Assembly: GCF_018130245.1 (NCBI RefSeq) | Contig: NZ_JAFCKP010000013.1 | Location: 1 to 64,000 of the forward strand | Source: Bradyrhizobium sp. SZCCT0231 | Lineage (GTDB): Bacteria > Pseudomonadota > Alphaproteobacteria > Rhizobiales > Xanthobacteraceae | Length of the DNA stretch: 64,000 nucleotides | Direction: 5' to 3' | Shown here: in pieces, positions 1 through 7,299 of the stretch | How the letters are laid out: the number at the start of each line of letters is the position of its first letter | Numbering within the stretch: position 1 is the stretch's first letter | Notes under the pieces: model-generated | The model's database searches: none | What the model saw: only the letters and a program-made list of their open reading frames with translations | What the model was told of the DNA's origin: nothing | Made by a program: the position numbers and the translations under genes

Positions 1-124
1 CTGGAATTTGGCGCCGCCGCACGAAAGCCTTCGTCTGGCGCGCACTCGTCTCAAGCTGCTCAGCTCCACCCAGCTGCGCAACCACTCTCGTCCAGTCCTC
101 GTTCAGAAGCGATTCGTCTGCCAT
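1..124 (-). mobile_element. IS4-like transposase, N-terminal fragment cut by the window edge
   Basis: The minus strand reads from an ATG at 122-124 to the left edge and gives 41 residues that begin MADESLLNEDW and continue RVVAQLGGAEQLE. This resembles the N-terminal domain of IS4-family transposases (DW-x-RVV-x-LGG followed by an R-x-TKAF segment). Codon choice (AGA, GTT, CTT, ATT) is less GC-biased than in the neighbouring chromosomal genes, as expected for a mobile gene. The rest of the element lies outside the window, so whether it is intact cannot be judged. Confidence 0.6.
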
Positions 125-130
125 GCCCCT

Positions 131-150
131 TGGAATCACGTGTGATTCCA
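131..150. repeat. 20-bp palindrome beside the transposase, possible IS end
   Basis: TGGAATCAC and GTGATTCCA form perfect 9-bp arms around a 2-bp centre, 6 bp upstream of the transposase start codon. It could be part of the terminal inverted repeat of the element or its promoter/operator. The opposite end is outside the window, so this cannot be settled here. Confidence 0.4.
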
Positions 151-164
151 ACACTCAAGAATAA

Positions 165-260
165 ACTTAACGCCTATGCGGTCTTCCCTGCGCCCTCTGT
201 TTCGAGAGGGAGCAAGACGGAAGCAAAGCTCGGGCGACATGCGCCGCGAGGATGCGGAGC
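165..260 (-). repeat. Partial copy of a dispersed repeat, second copy at 24650-24735
   Basis: The reverse complement of this stretch contains CCGAGCTTTGCTTCCGTC and AGAGGGCGCAGGGAA in the same order as the plus strand near 24675-24722, preceded in both places by ATCCTCGCGGC. The spacing between the shared blocks differs slightly. No convincing protein is encoded; overlapping open frames on both strands are low-complexity. Confidence 0.6.
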
Positions 261-273
261 TGTGTCTGGCTGT

Positions 274-347
274 CATTGCGAGCCCAGCGAAGCAATCCAG
301 AGTCTTTCCGCGGAGGGATTCTGGATTGCGTCGCTGCGCTCGCAATG
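274..347. repeat. Imperfect inverted repeat (CATTGCGAGC...GCTCGCAATG type)
   Basis: Outer arms CATTGCGAGC and GCTCGCAATG enclose AGCAATCCAGA and TCTGGATTGC, giving a long interrupted stem. Elements of this kind are common intergenic palindromes in Bradyrhizobium-like genomes (established knowledge). No gene is seen. Confidence 0.6.
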
Positions 348-378
348 ATGATGGAGAGGCAGAGTGGTGCCTAAGACC

Positions 379-531
379 CGTCATCCTGAGGTGCGAGCCT
401 CTTCGGCGAGCCTCGAAGGACGACGGCCCGGCTGCCGCAGCGCGGGTGTCGAGGCATCTCGGCCGTGCATCCTTCGAGGCTCCCGATGGGGCGCTCCGCG
501 CCCCATCACTCGCGCCTCAGGATGACGGGAT
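379..531. repeat. Long palindromic intergenic repeat (CGTCATCCTGAGG family)
   Basis: The stretch opens with CGTCATCCTGAGG and closes with CCTCAGGATGACG, with internal TCGAAGGA and TCCTTCGA blocks, so the transcript could fold on itself. Related CTGAGGAGC / CTCGAAGGATG elements recur at 2200-2320 and 38864-39005. The interval 532-648 that follows shows no gene and presumably holds the promoter of the thiolase gene. Confidence 0.65.
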
Positions 532-648
532 TGGGAGTTGCGCCCACCCGCCGCCCTCTCGCCCGACGGAATATTTCCGCGCTTGCCAATCAGCCCGGTG
601 CGGTTCAGAAAAACGGGGCAATAAGAAACGCGAGCGGAGACCTGAAGT

Positions 649-1806
649 TTGACCATCAAGGGCAAGGCCTACATTGCCGGGATCTACGAACACCCGACCC
701 GGCACGCGCCGGACAAATCCACCGCCCAGCTCCATGCCGAGGTCGCCAAGGGCGCGATCGAGGATGCCGGGATCAGCAAGGACGATGTCGACGGCTATTT
801 CTGCGCGGGCGATGCCCCGGGCGGTGCCTGGCCGATGGTCGATTATCTCGGCCTGAACACCAAGAAGCTCCGCCACGTCGATTCCACCGAGACCGGCGGC
901 TGCTCCTACATCATTCATCTCGGCCACGCGGCTGAGGCGATCGCCGCGGGCAAGTGCTCGATCGCGCTTGTCACGCTCGCCGGCAAGCCGCGTACCGGCG
1001 CGATGCCGCCGCGCGCGGCCGGCGCCGAGGCCGATTTCGAGTCCGCTTACGGCGCGACCACGCACAATGCCTACGGCATGTGTGCCATGCGCCACATGCA
1101 CGACTATGGCACCACCTCCGAGCAACTCGCCTGGATCAAGGTCGCGGCCTCGCATCACGCGCAGTACAATTCACATGCGATGCTCAAGGACGTCGTCACC
1201 GTCGAGGACGTCCTGAACTCGCCGATGATCTCCGATCCCCTGCATCGCATGGATTGCTGCGTCGTCTCCGACGGTGGTGGCGCGCTGATCGTGACGACGC
1301 CGGAGATCGCGAAGAGCCTGAAGAAGCCTCTCGTGCGCCTGATCGGCCATGGCGAGGCCATGAAGGGTCCGCGCGGCGGCAAGGATCTCGACCTCACGTA
1401 CTCCGCCGGCGTCTGGTCCGGCCCGCGCGCGTTCGAGGAAGCCGGCATCACGCCGAAGGACATCAAATACGCTTCGATCTATGACAGCTTCACCATCACC
1501 GTGCTGATGCAGCTCGAGGACCTCGGCTTCTGCAAGAAGGGCGAGGGCGGCAAGTTCGTCGCCGACGGCAATCTGATCTCGGGTGTCGGCAAGCTGCCGT
1601 TCAACACCGACGGCGGCGGCCTCTGCAGCAACCATCCGGTCAACCGCGGCGGCATGACCAAGATCATCGAGGCTGTGCGGCAGCTGCGCGGCGAGGCGCA
1701 TCCGAAGGTGCAGGTCAAGAATTGCGATCTCGCCATCGCCCACGGCACCGGGGGCCTTTTGGGAGTTCGCCACGCCGCCTCGACGGCCATTCTGGAGCGC
1801 GTGTGA
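649..1806 (+). CDS. Thiolase-family protein (SCP2-thiolase-like)
   Basis: This 385-residue protein belongs to the thiolase superfamily, which forms or breaks C-C bonds on acyl-CoA thioesters in the cytoplasm. A candidate nucleophile Cys85 sits in TGGCSY, and the C-terminal half carries CSNHPVNRGG and AHGTGGLLG, which correspond to the His- and Gly-rich active-site loops. The length and motifs fit the SCP2-thiolase-like branch rather than classical acetyl-CoA acetyltransferase. The start is a TTG with GCGGAGA nine bases upstream; no ATG fits the conserved N-terminus. Its TGA overlaps the ATG of the following DUF35 gene, so the two products are probably made together and act as a complex, as in steroid side-chain degradation. 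The substrate is unknown. Confidence 0.85.
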   Translation: MTIKGKAYIAGIYEHPTRHAPDKSTAQLHAEVAKGAIEDAGISKDDVDGYFCAGDAPGGAWPMVDYLGLNTKKLRHVDSTETGGCSYIIHLGHAAEAIAAGKCSIALVTLAGKPRTGAMPPRAAGAEADFESAYGATTHNAYGMCAMRHMHDYGTTSEQLAWIKVAASHHAQYNSHAMLKDVVTVEDVLNSPMISDPLHRMDCCVVSDGGGALIVTTPEIAKSLKKPLVRLIGHGEAMKGPRGGKDLDLTYSAGVWSGPRAFEEAGITPKDIKYASIYDSFTITVLMQLEDLGFCKKGEGGKFVADGNLISGVGKLPFNTDGGGLCSNHPVNRGGMTKIIEAVRQLRGEAHPKVQVKNCDLAIAHGTGGLLGVRHAASTAILERV

Positions 1807-2195
1807 TGAGCGAAGTGAAGAAGTATCCGGCCCCGGTGACGAACCCCGAGACCGCAGCGTTCTGGGATGCGGCGAAAGAGGGCAAGTTCATGATCAAGCG
1901 CTGCACCGCGTGCGGCGAGGCGCATTACTTCCCGCGCTCGATCTGCCCGTTCTGCTACTCCGACAAGACGGTGTGGGAGCAGGCCTCCGGTGAGGGCACG
2001 ATCTACACCTACAGCCTGATGCGGAAATCGCCGACCGGGCCTTATGCGATCGGCTACGTCACGCTGAAGGAAGGCCCGTCGGTGCAGACCAATTTCGTCG
2101 ACTGCGATTTCGAGAAGCTGAAGATCGGCCAGAAGGTGAAGGTGGTGTTCAAGCCGACCGATGGCGCACCGCTGCCGTTCTTCACGCCGGCTTAG
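1806..2195 (+). CDS. DUF35 zinc-ribbon / OB-fold acyl-CoA-binding partner protein
   Basis: This 129-residue protein has a rubredoxin-like zinc ribbon (CTACG near residue 34 and CPFC near 50) followed by an OB-fold. That is the DUF35 arrangement found in small partners of thiolase-like enzymes and of MaoC hydratases. Its ATG overlaps the thiolase stop codon (TGATG), indicating translational coupling. In known steroid-degrading systems such a protein is needed to fold or activate the thiolase-like aldolase, and an analogous role is inferred here. Confidence 0.85.
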   Translation: MSEVKKYPAPVTNPETAAFWDAAKEGKFMIKRCTACGEAHYFPRSICPFCYSDKTVWEQASGEGTIYTYSLMRKSPTGPYAIGYVTLKEGPSVQTNFVDCDFEKLKIGQKVKVVFKPTDGAPLPFFTPA

Positions 2196-2199
2196 GACG

Positions 2200-2320
2200 G
2201 TCCTCATCCTGAGGAGCTTGCGAAGCAAGCGTCTCGAAGGATGGCCACAACAAAGAAGCGTTTCGGGCATCCTCATGGTTCGAGACGGCGCAAGAGCGCC
2301 TCCTCACCATGAGGATGAGA
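2200..2320. repeat. Palindromic intergenic repeat (CCTCATCCTGAGGAGC family)
   Basis: CCTCATCCTGAGGAGC and GCGTCTCGAAGGATG at one end are mirrored by CGAGACGGC and CACCATGAGGATGAG at the other. It fills the whole gap between the DUF35 and MaoC genes, so those genes may still be cotranscribed across it. A related copy lies at 38864-39005. Confidence 0.65.
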
Positions 2321-2339
2321 ACCAGGGGAACCCAGAAAA

Positions 2340-3200
2340 ATGTCCGCCAGATACGAAGAACTCAAAGCTCTCAAAAACATCTGCCAGAAATATGCCTACA
2401 CTGACCGCGAGGTGATGCTCTACGCCTACGGTATCGGCCTCGGCGCCGATCCCATGGACGAGAAGGAGCTCGCCTTCGTCAACGAGGGCACGCTGACGCC
2501 GCGGCCGCTGAAGGTGGTGCCGACCTTTGCGTCCGTGGCCGCCTGGGGCTCGGGCCCGGGTGAGATGAACCTCAACCGCGTGATGGTGGTGGACGGCGAG
2601 CGCGACATCACATTTCACCAGCCGCTGCCGGTGGCCGCGCACATCACCGCCGACTCCTCTGTCCTCGAGGTCTACGACAAGGGCAAGGACAAGGGCGTCG
2701 TCATCGTTCACCAGACCGTGCTGAAGAACGAGAAGGGCGAAAAGCTCGCAACGCTCGTTGCTTCGCGCTTCGCTCGCGGCGATGGCGGCTTCGGTGGGCC
2801 GAACCTGACCCAGCCCGATCCGCACAAGATCCCCGCGCGCGCGCCCGACAAGACCATCGACATCACCACGCGTCCCGACCAGGCGCTGGTCTATCGGCTC
2901 TGCGGCGACCGCAACCCGCTGCACTCCGATCCCGAGTTCGCCAAGAAGGCCGGCTTCCCGCGCCCGATCCTGCACGGCATGTGCACCTACGGCATCACCT
3001 GCCGCGGCGTGCTCCAGACCTATGCCGACTACGACGCCAGCGCGTTCCGCCAGCACGTCGCGCGGTTCTCCTCGCCGGTCTATCCCGGCGAGACCGTGAC
3101 CATGGATCTCTGGAAGGACGGCAACGTGATCTCGTTCGAAGCCAAGGTGAAGGCGCGCGGCGTCACCGTGATCAAGAACGGCAAGACGGTGCTGGGGTGA
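2340..3200 (+). CDS. MaoC-like enoyl-CoA hydratase, double hot-dog
   Basis: This 286-residue protein has two hot-dog halves, as in (R)-specific enoyl-CoA hydratase-2 enzymes. The hydratase-2 signature lies at residues 185-195 (YRLCGDRNPLH), giving catalytic Asp190 and His195; the N-terminal half lacks it and is expected to bind the acyl chain. The reaction would be hydration of a 2-enoyl-CoA to a 3-hydroxyacyl-CoA, which the SDR downstream could oxidise. It is on the same strand as its neighbours and separated from them only by repeats. The ATG follows CCAGGGGAACCC about eight bases away. Confidence 0.88.
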   Translation: MSARYEELKALKNICQKYAYTDREVMLYAYGIGLGADPMDEKELAFVNEGTLTPRPLKVVPTFASVAAWGSGPGEMNLNRVMVVDGERDITFHQPLPVAAHITADSSVLEVYDKGKDKGVVIVHQTVLKNEKGEKLATLVASRFARGDGGFGGPNLTQPDPHKIPARAPDKTIDITTRPDQALVYRLCGDRNPLHSDPEFAKKAGFPRPILHGMCTYGITCRGVLQTYADYDASAFRQHVARFSSPVYPGETVTMDLWKDGNVISFEAKVKARGVTVIKNGKTVLG

Positions 3201-3230
3201 CAGGGCCGCTTGCGCGGCTCTGAGTTATTT

Positions 3231-3322
3231 CGTCATGCCCGGGCTTGTCCCGGGCATCCACGTTCTTTGGTGCAGTTGGCGATCAAGTTCGTGGATGGCC
3301 GGGACAAGCCCGGCCATGACGG
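3231..3322. repeat. Palindromic repeat with CGTCATGCCCGGGC / GCCCGGCCATGACG ends
   Basis: The arms CGTCATGCCCGGGCTTGTCC and GGACAAGCCCGGCCATGACG face each other around a short spacer, with an inner CATCCACG / CGTGGATG pair. This is a REP-like element of the kind spread through Bradyrhizobium intergenic DNA. It sits between the MaoC and SDR genes. Confidence 0.75.
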
Positions 3323-3353
3323 AGCAAGAAAACAAGAACAGGGAGAAGCCACC

Positions 3354-4232
3354 ATGGGACTACTCGACGGCAAGGTTGCGCTGATCACCGGCGCGGGCGG
3401 CGGGCTCGGCGAGGCCTATGCAAAGCTGTTCGCGCGGGAAGGGGCCTCGGTCGTCGTCAACGACCTCGGCGGCCCCCGTGACGGCTCCGGCGCCGACAAG
3501 TCCATGGCGCAGCAGGTGGTGGACGCGATCAAGGCCGAGGGCGGCAAGGCCGTCGCCAACGGCGCCGACATCTCCACCATGGAAGGCGGCCAGTCGGTGT
3601 TCGACGATGCCATCAAGCATTTTGGCCGCGCCGACATCCTGGTCAACAACGCCGGCATCCTGCGCGACCAGACCTTCGCCAAGGCCTCCGAGGCCGACTG
3701 GGACAAGGTGATCAAGGTCCATCTGAAGGGCACCTTTTGTTGCACCCTGCCGGTGTTTCGCTGGATGCGGGAAAATGGCGGCGGCGTCATCGTCAACACC
3801 TCCTCGACCTCGGGCCTGATCGGCAATTTCGGCCAGGCCAATTACGGCGCGGCCAAGGGCGGCATCTGGGGCCTGTCCAACGTGCTGGCGATCGAGGGCC
3901 GCAAGTACAACATCCGGATCTGGACGCTGGCCCCGGGCGCCCTGACCCGCATGACCGCAGACCTGCCCCGCTATAAGGAGAACCCCTCGGCGGCGCTCGG
4001 GCCGGACGGCATCGCGCCGGCCGTGCTATACATGGTCAGCGATTTGTCGGGCGACCAGACCGGCAAGGTGCTGGGCGTGTCCGGGCCCCGCGGCGTGCGC
4101 GAGATGCGGATGATGGAAATGGAAGGCTGGAAACCGCCGCATTCGGGCTGGAAGGCCCAGGACATCGTCGATCACGCCAAGGAGATCTTCTTCTCCGAGG
4201 AGCAGATCAAAATGGGGGCGCGGCGATTCTAA
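3354..4232 (+). CDS. Short-chain dehydrogenase, multifunctional-enzyme-like
   Basis: This 292-residue SDR has the NAD(P)-binding TGAGGGLG at residues 13-20, NNAG at 98-101, and a catalytic Ser near 151 with Tyr164 and Lys168 in ANYGAAKGG. The NDLGGPRDGSG segment after the second strand is typical of the dehydrogenase part of peroxisomal-type multifunctional beta-oxidation enzymes, so oxidation of a 3-hydroxyacyl-CoA is likely. The ATG at 3354 follows GGGAGAAGCC, and the in-frame extension upstream is repeat DNA. With the thiolase, DUF35 and MaoC proteins it would complete hydration, oxidation and cleavage of an acyl-CoA. Confidence 0.85.
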   Translation: MGLLDGKVALITGAGGGLGEAYAKLFAREGASVVVNDLGGPRDGSGADKSMAQQVVDAIKAEGGKAVANGADISTMEGGQSVFDDAIKHFGRADILVNNAGILRDQTFAKASEADWDKVIKVHLKGTFCCTLPVFRWMRENGGGVIVNTSSTSGLIGNFGQANYGAAKGGIWGLSNVLAIEGRKYNIRIWTLAPGALTRMTADLPRYKENPSAALGPDGIAPAVLYMVSDLSGDQTGKVLGVSGPRGVREMRMMEMEGWKPPHSGWKAQDIVDHAKEIFFSEEQIKMGARRF

Positions 4233-4246
4233 TTAAAAAGTGCAGA

Positions 4247-4381
4247 ATGGATCGTCCCGGCCGGATCATTGGCTTTCTCGCTTTGGCAGCGCTCGCGATC
4301 TTATTCGTACTTTACTGGCGGTCGATTGTTTTTGTGACCATGGTTCTGCTCTATACCGCGTGGCACCGATTGTTTGGCTGA
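4247..4381 (+). CDS. Small hydrophobic protein, probably membrane-inserted
   Basis: A 44-codon frame begins MDRPGRIIGFLALAALAI and ends HRLFG. A basic N-terminus is followed by two hydrophobic stretches (about residues 7-23 and 27-38), consistent with one or two membrane passes. It starts 14 bases after the SDR stop on the same strand and could be a tail gene of that operon. No clear ribosome-binding site is visible, and no family is recognised. Confidence 0.4.
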   Translation: MDRPGRIIGFLALAALAILFVLYWRSIVFVTMVLLYTAWHRLFG

Positions 4382-4431
4382 CACGGCCAGAGCGGAACTA
4401 GGTCACTTGCAAGGAGAGATAGGGAAAGACG

Positions 4432-5385
4432 ATGAAACTCACCGCCGACGCCAAGGGCACCTTCGCAATCGCGCCGACGCCGTTCCACGACGACGGCCGG
4501 ATCGACGAGCGCTCGATCGACCGCTTGACCGACTTCTACGAGGAGGTCGGCTGCGACGGCGTCACGGTGCTCGGCATCATGGGTGAGGCCCCCAAGCTCG
4601 ATGCCGCCGAGGCCGAGCAGGTGGCGGTGCGCTTCGTCAAGCGCGCCAAGAAGATGCAGGTGATCGTCGGCGTCTCCGCGCCGGGCTTTGCCACCATGCG
4701 CTCGCTGGCGAAGGCCTCGATGGATGCGGGCGCGGCCGGCGTGATGATCGCGCCGCCGCCCTCGCTTCGCACCGACGATCAGATCGTCGGCTATTTCAAG
4801 CAGGCGGCGGAAGCGATCGGCCCCGACGTGCCCTGGGTGCTCCAGGATTATCCGCTGACCCTGTCGGTGGTGTTCACGCCTGCCGTGATCCGCAAGATCG
4901 TCATGGACAATCCGAACTGCGTGATGCTCAAGCATGAGGACTGGCCGGGCCTGGAGAAGATCTCGGCGCTGCGCAACTTCCAGAAAGACGGCTCGCTGCG
5001 ACCGCTCTCGATCCTCTGCGGCAATGGCGGGCTCTTTTTGGATTTCGAGATGGAGCGCGGCGCCGATGGTGCCATGACCGGTTACGCCTTCCCCGAGCTT
5101 CTGATCGACGTCGTGCGCCTGTCGAAGCAAGGCAAGCGCGATGCCGCGCATGATCTGTTCGACGCGCATCTGCCGCTGATCCGCTACGAGCAGCAGCCCG
5201 GCGCCGGCCTTGCCGTGCGCAAATACGTGCTGCAGAAGCGCGGCGTCATCGCCTCCAGCGCCCAGCGCAAGCCCGGCGCGACCATCACCGCGGCGGCGAA
5301 GGCCGAGGTCGAGTACCTGCTGTCGCGCGTCGCCCGTGTCGACAAGCGCGCCAATCTCGGCCCGCAATCCAGCGCCGCAGGTTAG
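4432..5385 (+). CDS. DapA-family lyase/aldolase
   Basis: This 317-residue protein is a class I, Schiff-base-forming TIM barrel of the dihydrodipicolinate synthase / N-acetylneuraminate lyase family. The Schiff-base lysine is Lys167 in VMLKHED and the catalytic Tyr140 lies in LQDYP. The usual G-T-T/G-E loop is replaced by GIMGEA at 48-53, so it is probably not the lysine-biosynthetic DapA but a catabolic relative acting on a 2-oxo acid or sugar-acid derivative. The ATG follows GGAGAGATAGGGAAAGACG. The NUDIX gene begins 4 bases after its stop, so the two are likely cotranscribed. Confidence 0.82.
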   Translation: MKLTADAKGTFAIAPTPFHDDGRIDERSIDRLTDFYEEVGCDGVTVLGIMGEAPKLDAAEAEQVAVRFVKRAKKMQVIVGVSAPGFATMRSLAKASMDAGAAGVMIAPPPSLRTDDQIVGYFKQAAEAIGPDVPWVLQDYPLTLSVVFTPAVIRKIVMDNPNCVMLKHEDWPGLEKISALRNFQKDGSLRPLSILCGNGGLFLDFEMERGADGAMTGYAFPELLIDVVRLSKQGKRDAAHDLFDAHLPLIRYEQQPGAGLAVRKYVLQKRGVIASSAQRKPGATITAAAKAEVEYLLSRVARVDKRANLGPQSSAAG

Positions 5386-5389
5386 TTGC

Positions 5390-6187
5390 ATGGCCGAGAC
5401 ATCAGCATCACGCCCGGCGTCGACGATCCTCCTGCTGCGTGACGGCGCAGCACGGGAGATCGAGGTCTTCATGATGGTTCGCCATCATCAGATCGAGTTC
5501 AACTCGGGCGCGCTGGTGTTTCCCGGCGGCAGCGTCGATGCCGACGACAACGAGATCGTCGCCCGCGCCGACCTCTATTCGGGCGGCGCGGCCTTGAGCG
5601 AAGCGGACCGCGGCTTTCGGATCGCCGCGATCCGCGAGACCTTTGAGGAAAGCGGCATTTTGCTGGCGCGGTCGAAGGAGACGGGCACGCCAATCGACGC
5701 CGGACGCGCCGGCGAGATCGCCGACGCGCACCGCGTTGCGCTCAACGAGCACAAGATCAGCTTCCTCGACATTCTGGCCGACAACGGTCTCCAGCTCGCG
5801 CTCGACACGCTCGTGCCCTACGCGCACTGGATTACGCCGGAGGGCATGCCCAAGCGCTTCGACACCTGGTTCTTCCTGGCCGCCGCACCGCCGGACCAGC
5901 TCGGCGCGCATGACGGGCGGGAATCCACCGATTCGATCTGGGTCTCGCCGCGCGAGGCGGTGGAGGGCGGCGAGAGCGGTCGCTTCAAGCTGCCGTTCCC
6001 GACTACGCGCAATTTGATCCGGCTCGCCAAGCAGGCAAACGTGAGCGCGGCGCTGGCGCACGCCCGCAGTCTGTCGATCGTCACCGTGATGCCGGTCATG
6101 ACCAAGACCGAAACCGGCCGCCAGCTCCGCATTCCCCGCGAGGCCGGCTATGACGGGGAGGTGTTCGAGGTCGGCGCAGTCGGCTAG
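5390..6187 (+). CDS. NUDIX hydrolase, NUDT19/CoA-diphosphatase-like
   Basis: This 265-residue protein starts at the ATG at 5390, where family similarity begins. The Nudix box is discernible from LVFPGGSVD (about 42-50) to IRETFEESGI (81-90), with the REx2EExG core intact. A long insertion between the glycine part and the RE core, plus the overall length, fit NUDT7/NUDT19-type enzymes that cleave diphosphates of CoA or related nucleotides using Mg2+. It immediately follows the DapA-family gene; the functional link is unclear. Confidence 0.8.
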   Translation: MAETSASRPASTILLLRDGAAREIEVFMMVRHHQIEFNSGALVFPGGSVDADDNEIVARADLYSGGAALSEADRGFRIAAIRETFEESGILLARSKETGTPIDAGRAGEIADAHRVALNEHKISFLDILADNGLQLALDTLVPYAHWITPEGMPKRFDTWFFLAAAPPDQLGAHDGRESTDSIWVSPREAVEGGESGRFKLPFPTTRNLIRLAKQANVSAALAHARSLSIVTVMPVMTKTETGRQLRIPREAGYDGEVFEVGAVG

Positions 6188-6257
6188 TACACTTCGATAG
6201 GAAACGAAGTATTTGCGATTGCGAACGCGCTAGATTCCGTCCACCGAGAAGGACGGA

Positions 6258-7181
6258 ATGCGCTTCATGGACAACCGGCAGAACACCAACATCGCCGTCG
6301 AGCTGGCGCTGCTGGTTGCGCTCGCAGCGCTCTGGGGCGGCTCCTACACCTTCATCAAGCTCGGCGTTGCCACCATCCCGCCGATCACGCTGATCGCGGC
6401 GCGCACTGCGATTGCCGGCCTGCTGCTGCTCGTCGTCATGCGGGCGCGGGGCATCAGGATGCCGACGGATGCCGCAACCTGGCAGCGCTTCGCGTTCCAG
6501 GCCGTGCTCAACAGCGTGATCCCCTGGACGCTGATCGCCTGGGGCGAGCGCCATGTCGATGCCGCCCTCGCCACCATCCTCAACTCGGCCGGGCCGATCT
6601 TCACCTTCCTGCTCACCGCAATCGTCACCCGCCACGAGGCGACGACACCGCGGAAGCTGTTCGGGGTCGTGGCGGGAATGGCCGGCATCCTGCTGATCGT
6701 CGGCGTCGATGCCTTTCATGACGTCGACAGCGGCCTCATTGCCGAGGCCGCCATCGTCGCCGCCACCATCTGCTATGCCTGCGCCGCGATCTTCGGCCGC
6801 AGCTTCAAGGGCCTCGATCCCATGGCGCCGGCGGCCGGCTCGCTGCTGGCGGGCGCCGCGGTCCTGATCCCGGCTTCGCTGGTCGTCGAGCAGCCCTGGA
6901 CGCTGTCGCCTTCGCTGAGCTCCGTGCTGGCACTGGCAGCGCTCGCGGTGTTCTCGACCGCGGCAGCGTTCGCGATCTATTTCCGCCTGATCCAGACCCT
7001 GGGCTCGGTCGGCACCACCGCGCAGGCTTACCTGCGCGTCCCCATCGGGGTCGCCATCAGCGTCGCTTTCCTCGGCGAGACCTTGAGCCGGACCGCCTGG
7101 ACCGGCTTGGCCTGCGTCGTCCTGGGCGTCGCCGCCATGACCATCCCGGCCCGCAGGGCAGCCAGCGTCAAACTGTCGTAA
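6258..7181 (+). CDS. DMT-superfamily (EamA) transporter
   Basis: This 307-residue inner-membrane protein has about ten hydrophobic segments arranged as two five-helix EamA repeats. The first opens with LWGGSYTFIKLGV (about 32-44) and ends near residue 150; the second begins around 160 and contains the conserved LAVFSTAAAFAIYF. Such proteins export metabolites or amino acids, and the substrate cannot be read from sequence. The start is the ATG at 6258 after GAAGGACGGA; MDNRQ, three codons on, is an alternative. Confidence 0.82.
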   Translation: MRFMDNRQNTNIAVELALLVALAALWGGSYTFIKLGVATIPPITLIAARTAIAGLLLLVVMRARGIRMPTDAATWQRFAFQAVLNSVIPWTLIAWGERHVDAALATILNSAGPIFTFLLTAIVTRHEATTPRKLFGVVAGMAGILLIVGVDAFHDVDSGLIAEAAIVAATICYACAAIFGRSFKGLDPMAPAAGSLLAGAAVLIPASLVVEQPWTLSPSLSSVLALAALAVFSTAAAFAIYFRLIQTLGSVGTTAQAYLRVPIGVAISVAFLGETLSRTAWTGLACVVLGVAAMTIPARRAASVKLS

Positions 7182-7299
7182 AGCTGAAGCGGGCCGGCAG
7201 GTCCCGATATTAACGATATTCCGCGTCCTGAGGCATGTTCCCCCCGGGCGGCAATACGTCGTATATTGGGTCTCCAGCAGCCCGGTCCTCAAGCCACCA

